In this document: positions 63,928-64,000 of the stretch, piece after piece
Layout of the letters: the number at the start of each line of letters is the position of its first letter
How positions within the stretch are numbered: position 1 is the first letter of the stretch
Assembly: GCA_964539825.1 (NCBI GenBank)
Contig: CAZIKF010000017.1
Span: forward strand, 47,699-111,698
Direction: 5' to 3'
From: CAZIKF01 sp964539825
GTDB taxonomy: Bacteria; Muiribacteriota; UBA6191
Length of the DNA: 64,000 bases
Made by a program: the position numbers and the translations under genes
Notes under the pieces: model-generated
What the model saw: the letters and a program-made list of their open reading frames with translations, nothing else
Told to the model about the DNA's origin: nothing
Database searches by the model: none

Positions 63928-64000
63928 ATGCTTAAATTTATCCGGTTTTTCTATTCTTTTGTCTTTTTATTCGGCCTGTTTATGACGACTAGCTTTGCCG
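63928..64000 (+). CDS. Exported protein, 3' truncated at window end
   Basis: ATG 63928-63930 with a strong TGGAGGAAAT ahead. The 24 residues in view are a classical signal peptide: LKFIRFFYSFVFLFGLFMTTSFA. The product beyond the window is unknown; by its start it is secreted or periplasmic. Confidence 0.65.
   Translation, partial: MLKFIRFFYSFVFLFGLFMTTSFA

Overview
This is one scaffold piece from an uncultivated, Gram-negative-type heterotrophic bacterium. Evidence for that: many signal peptides and a lipobox, a tail-fibre or adhesin-like surface protein, prepilin-type proteins, a 2-oxoglutarate dehydrogenase complex, and a run of exactly 100 N that marks an assembly gap inside a tandem repeat. 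Base composition is near balanced and slightly AT-rich. I cannot assign a phylum. I see no rRNA, tRNA, CRISPR array, transposase, integrase or replication origin.

Layout. 0-5.2 kb: the end of a STAS-domain gene, then on the minus strand a minor-pilin-like cluster (small exported protein, PilX/GspK-like, PilV/GspI-like, PilW/GspJ-like) followed by a degenerate-kinase/FecR membrane protein. 5.3-13.3 kb: a 1234-residue HEAT-repeat protein with a large internal duplication, small enzymes (hotdog thioesterase, VOC protein, DUF6868 membrane protein), and an exported beta-propeller-like protein. 13.2-18.8 kb: sucA-sucB-lpd on the minus strand. 18.9-21.1 kb: a YiiX-like exported hydrolase and a RibD-C reductase.

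21.2-30.3 kb: reductive pyrimidine catabolism. Beta-ureidopropionase, a class III (beta-alanine type) aminotransferase, an NCS1 permease and preT-preA form a plus-strand operon; dihydropyrimidinase lies convergently, separated by a BrnT/BrnA toxin-antitoxin pair and a methyltransferase. 30.5-37.4 kb: a purine/urate operon (allantoinase, allantoicase, OHCU decarboxylase, HIU hydrolase, a CitE/HpcH-like lyase, and a PuuD-type membrane urate hydroxylase with its membrane module present twice). 37.4-45.6 kb: a YbdG-like MscS channel, pentapeptide protein, MoxR ATPase, HExxH protein, GtrA-like protein, BCCT transporter and Hsp20. 46.3-50.4 kb: a lipoprotein and a large repeat-rich surface protein, interrupted by the assembly gap.

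50.4-60.6 kb: a beta-lysine pathway operon: kdd, kamB, kamC, kamD, kamE, kat, kce, an S-adenosylmethionine decarboxylase region, and a two-subunit 3-oxoacid CoA-transferase. The aminotransferase kat takes the place of the fermentative ammonia-lyase kal. Together with the 2-oxoglutarate dehydrogenase genes and a cytochrome-linked urate hydroxylase, this points to respiratory breakdown of lysine to acetoacetyl-CoA and acetyl-CoA. Lysine 2,3-aminomutase (kamA) is not in the window. 60.6-64 kb: a PNPT-like/GT26 fusion glycosyltransferase, an exported helical protein, and the start of another exported protein behind a structured leader.

Overall the centre of the window is a nutrient-scavenging region for pyrimidines, purines and lysine. 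The points most worth a second look are the S-adenosylmethionine decarboxylase, which has no normal start codon and is joined to an upstream ORF by a CCCAAAC slippery heptamer; the doubled PuuD; kamB, whose P-loop is preserved only if translation starts at ATT; and the PNPT/GT26 fusion.
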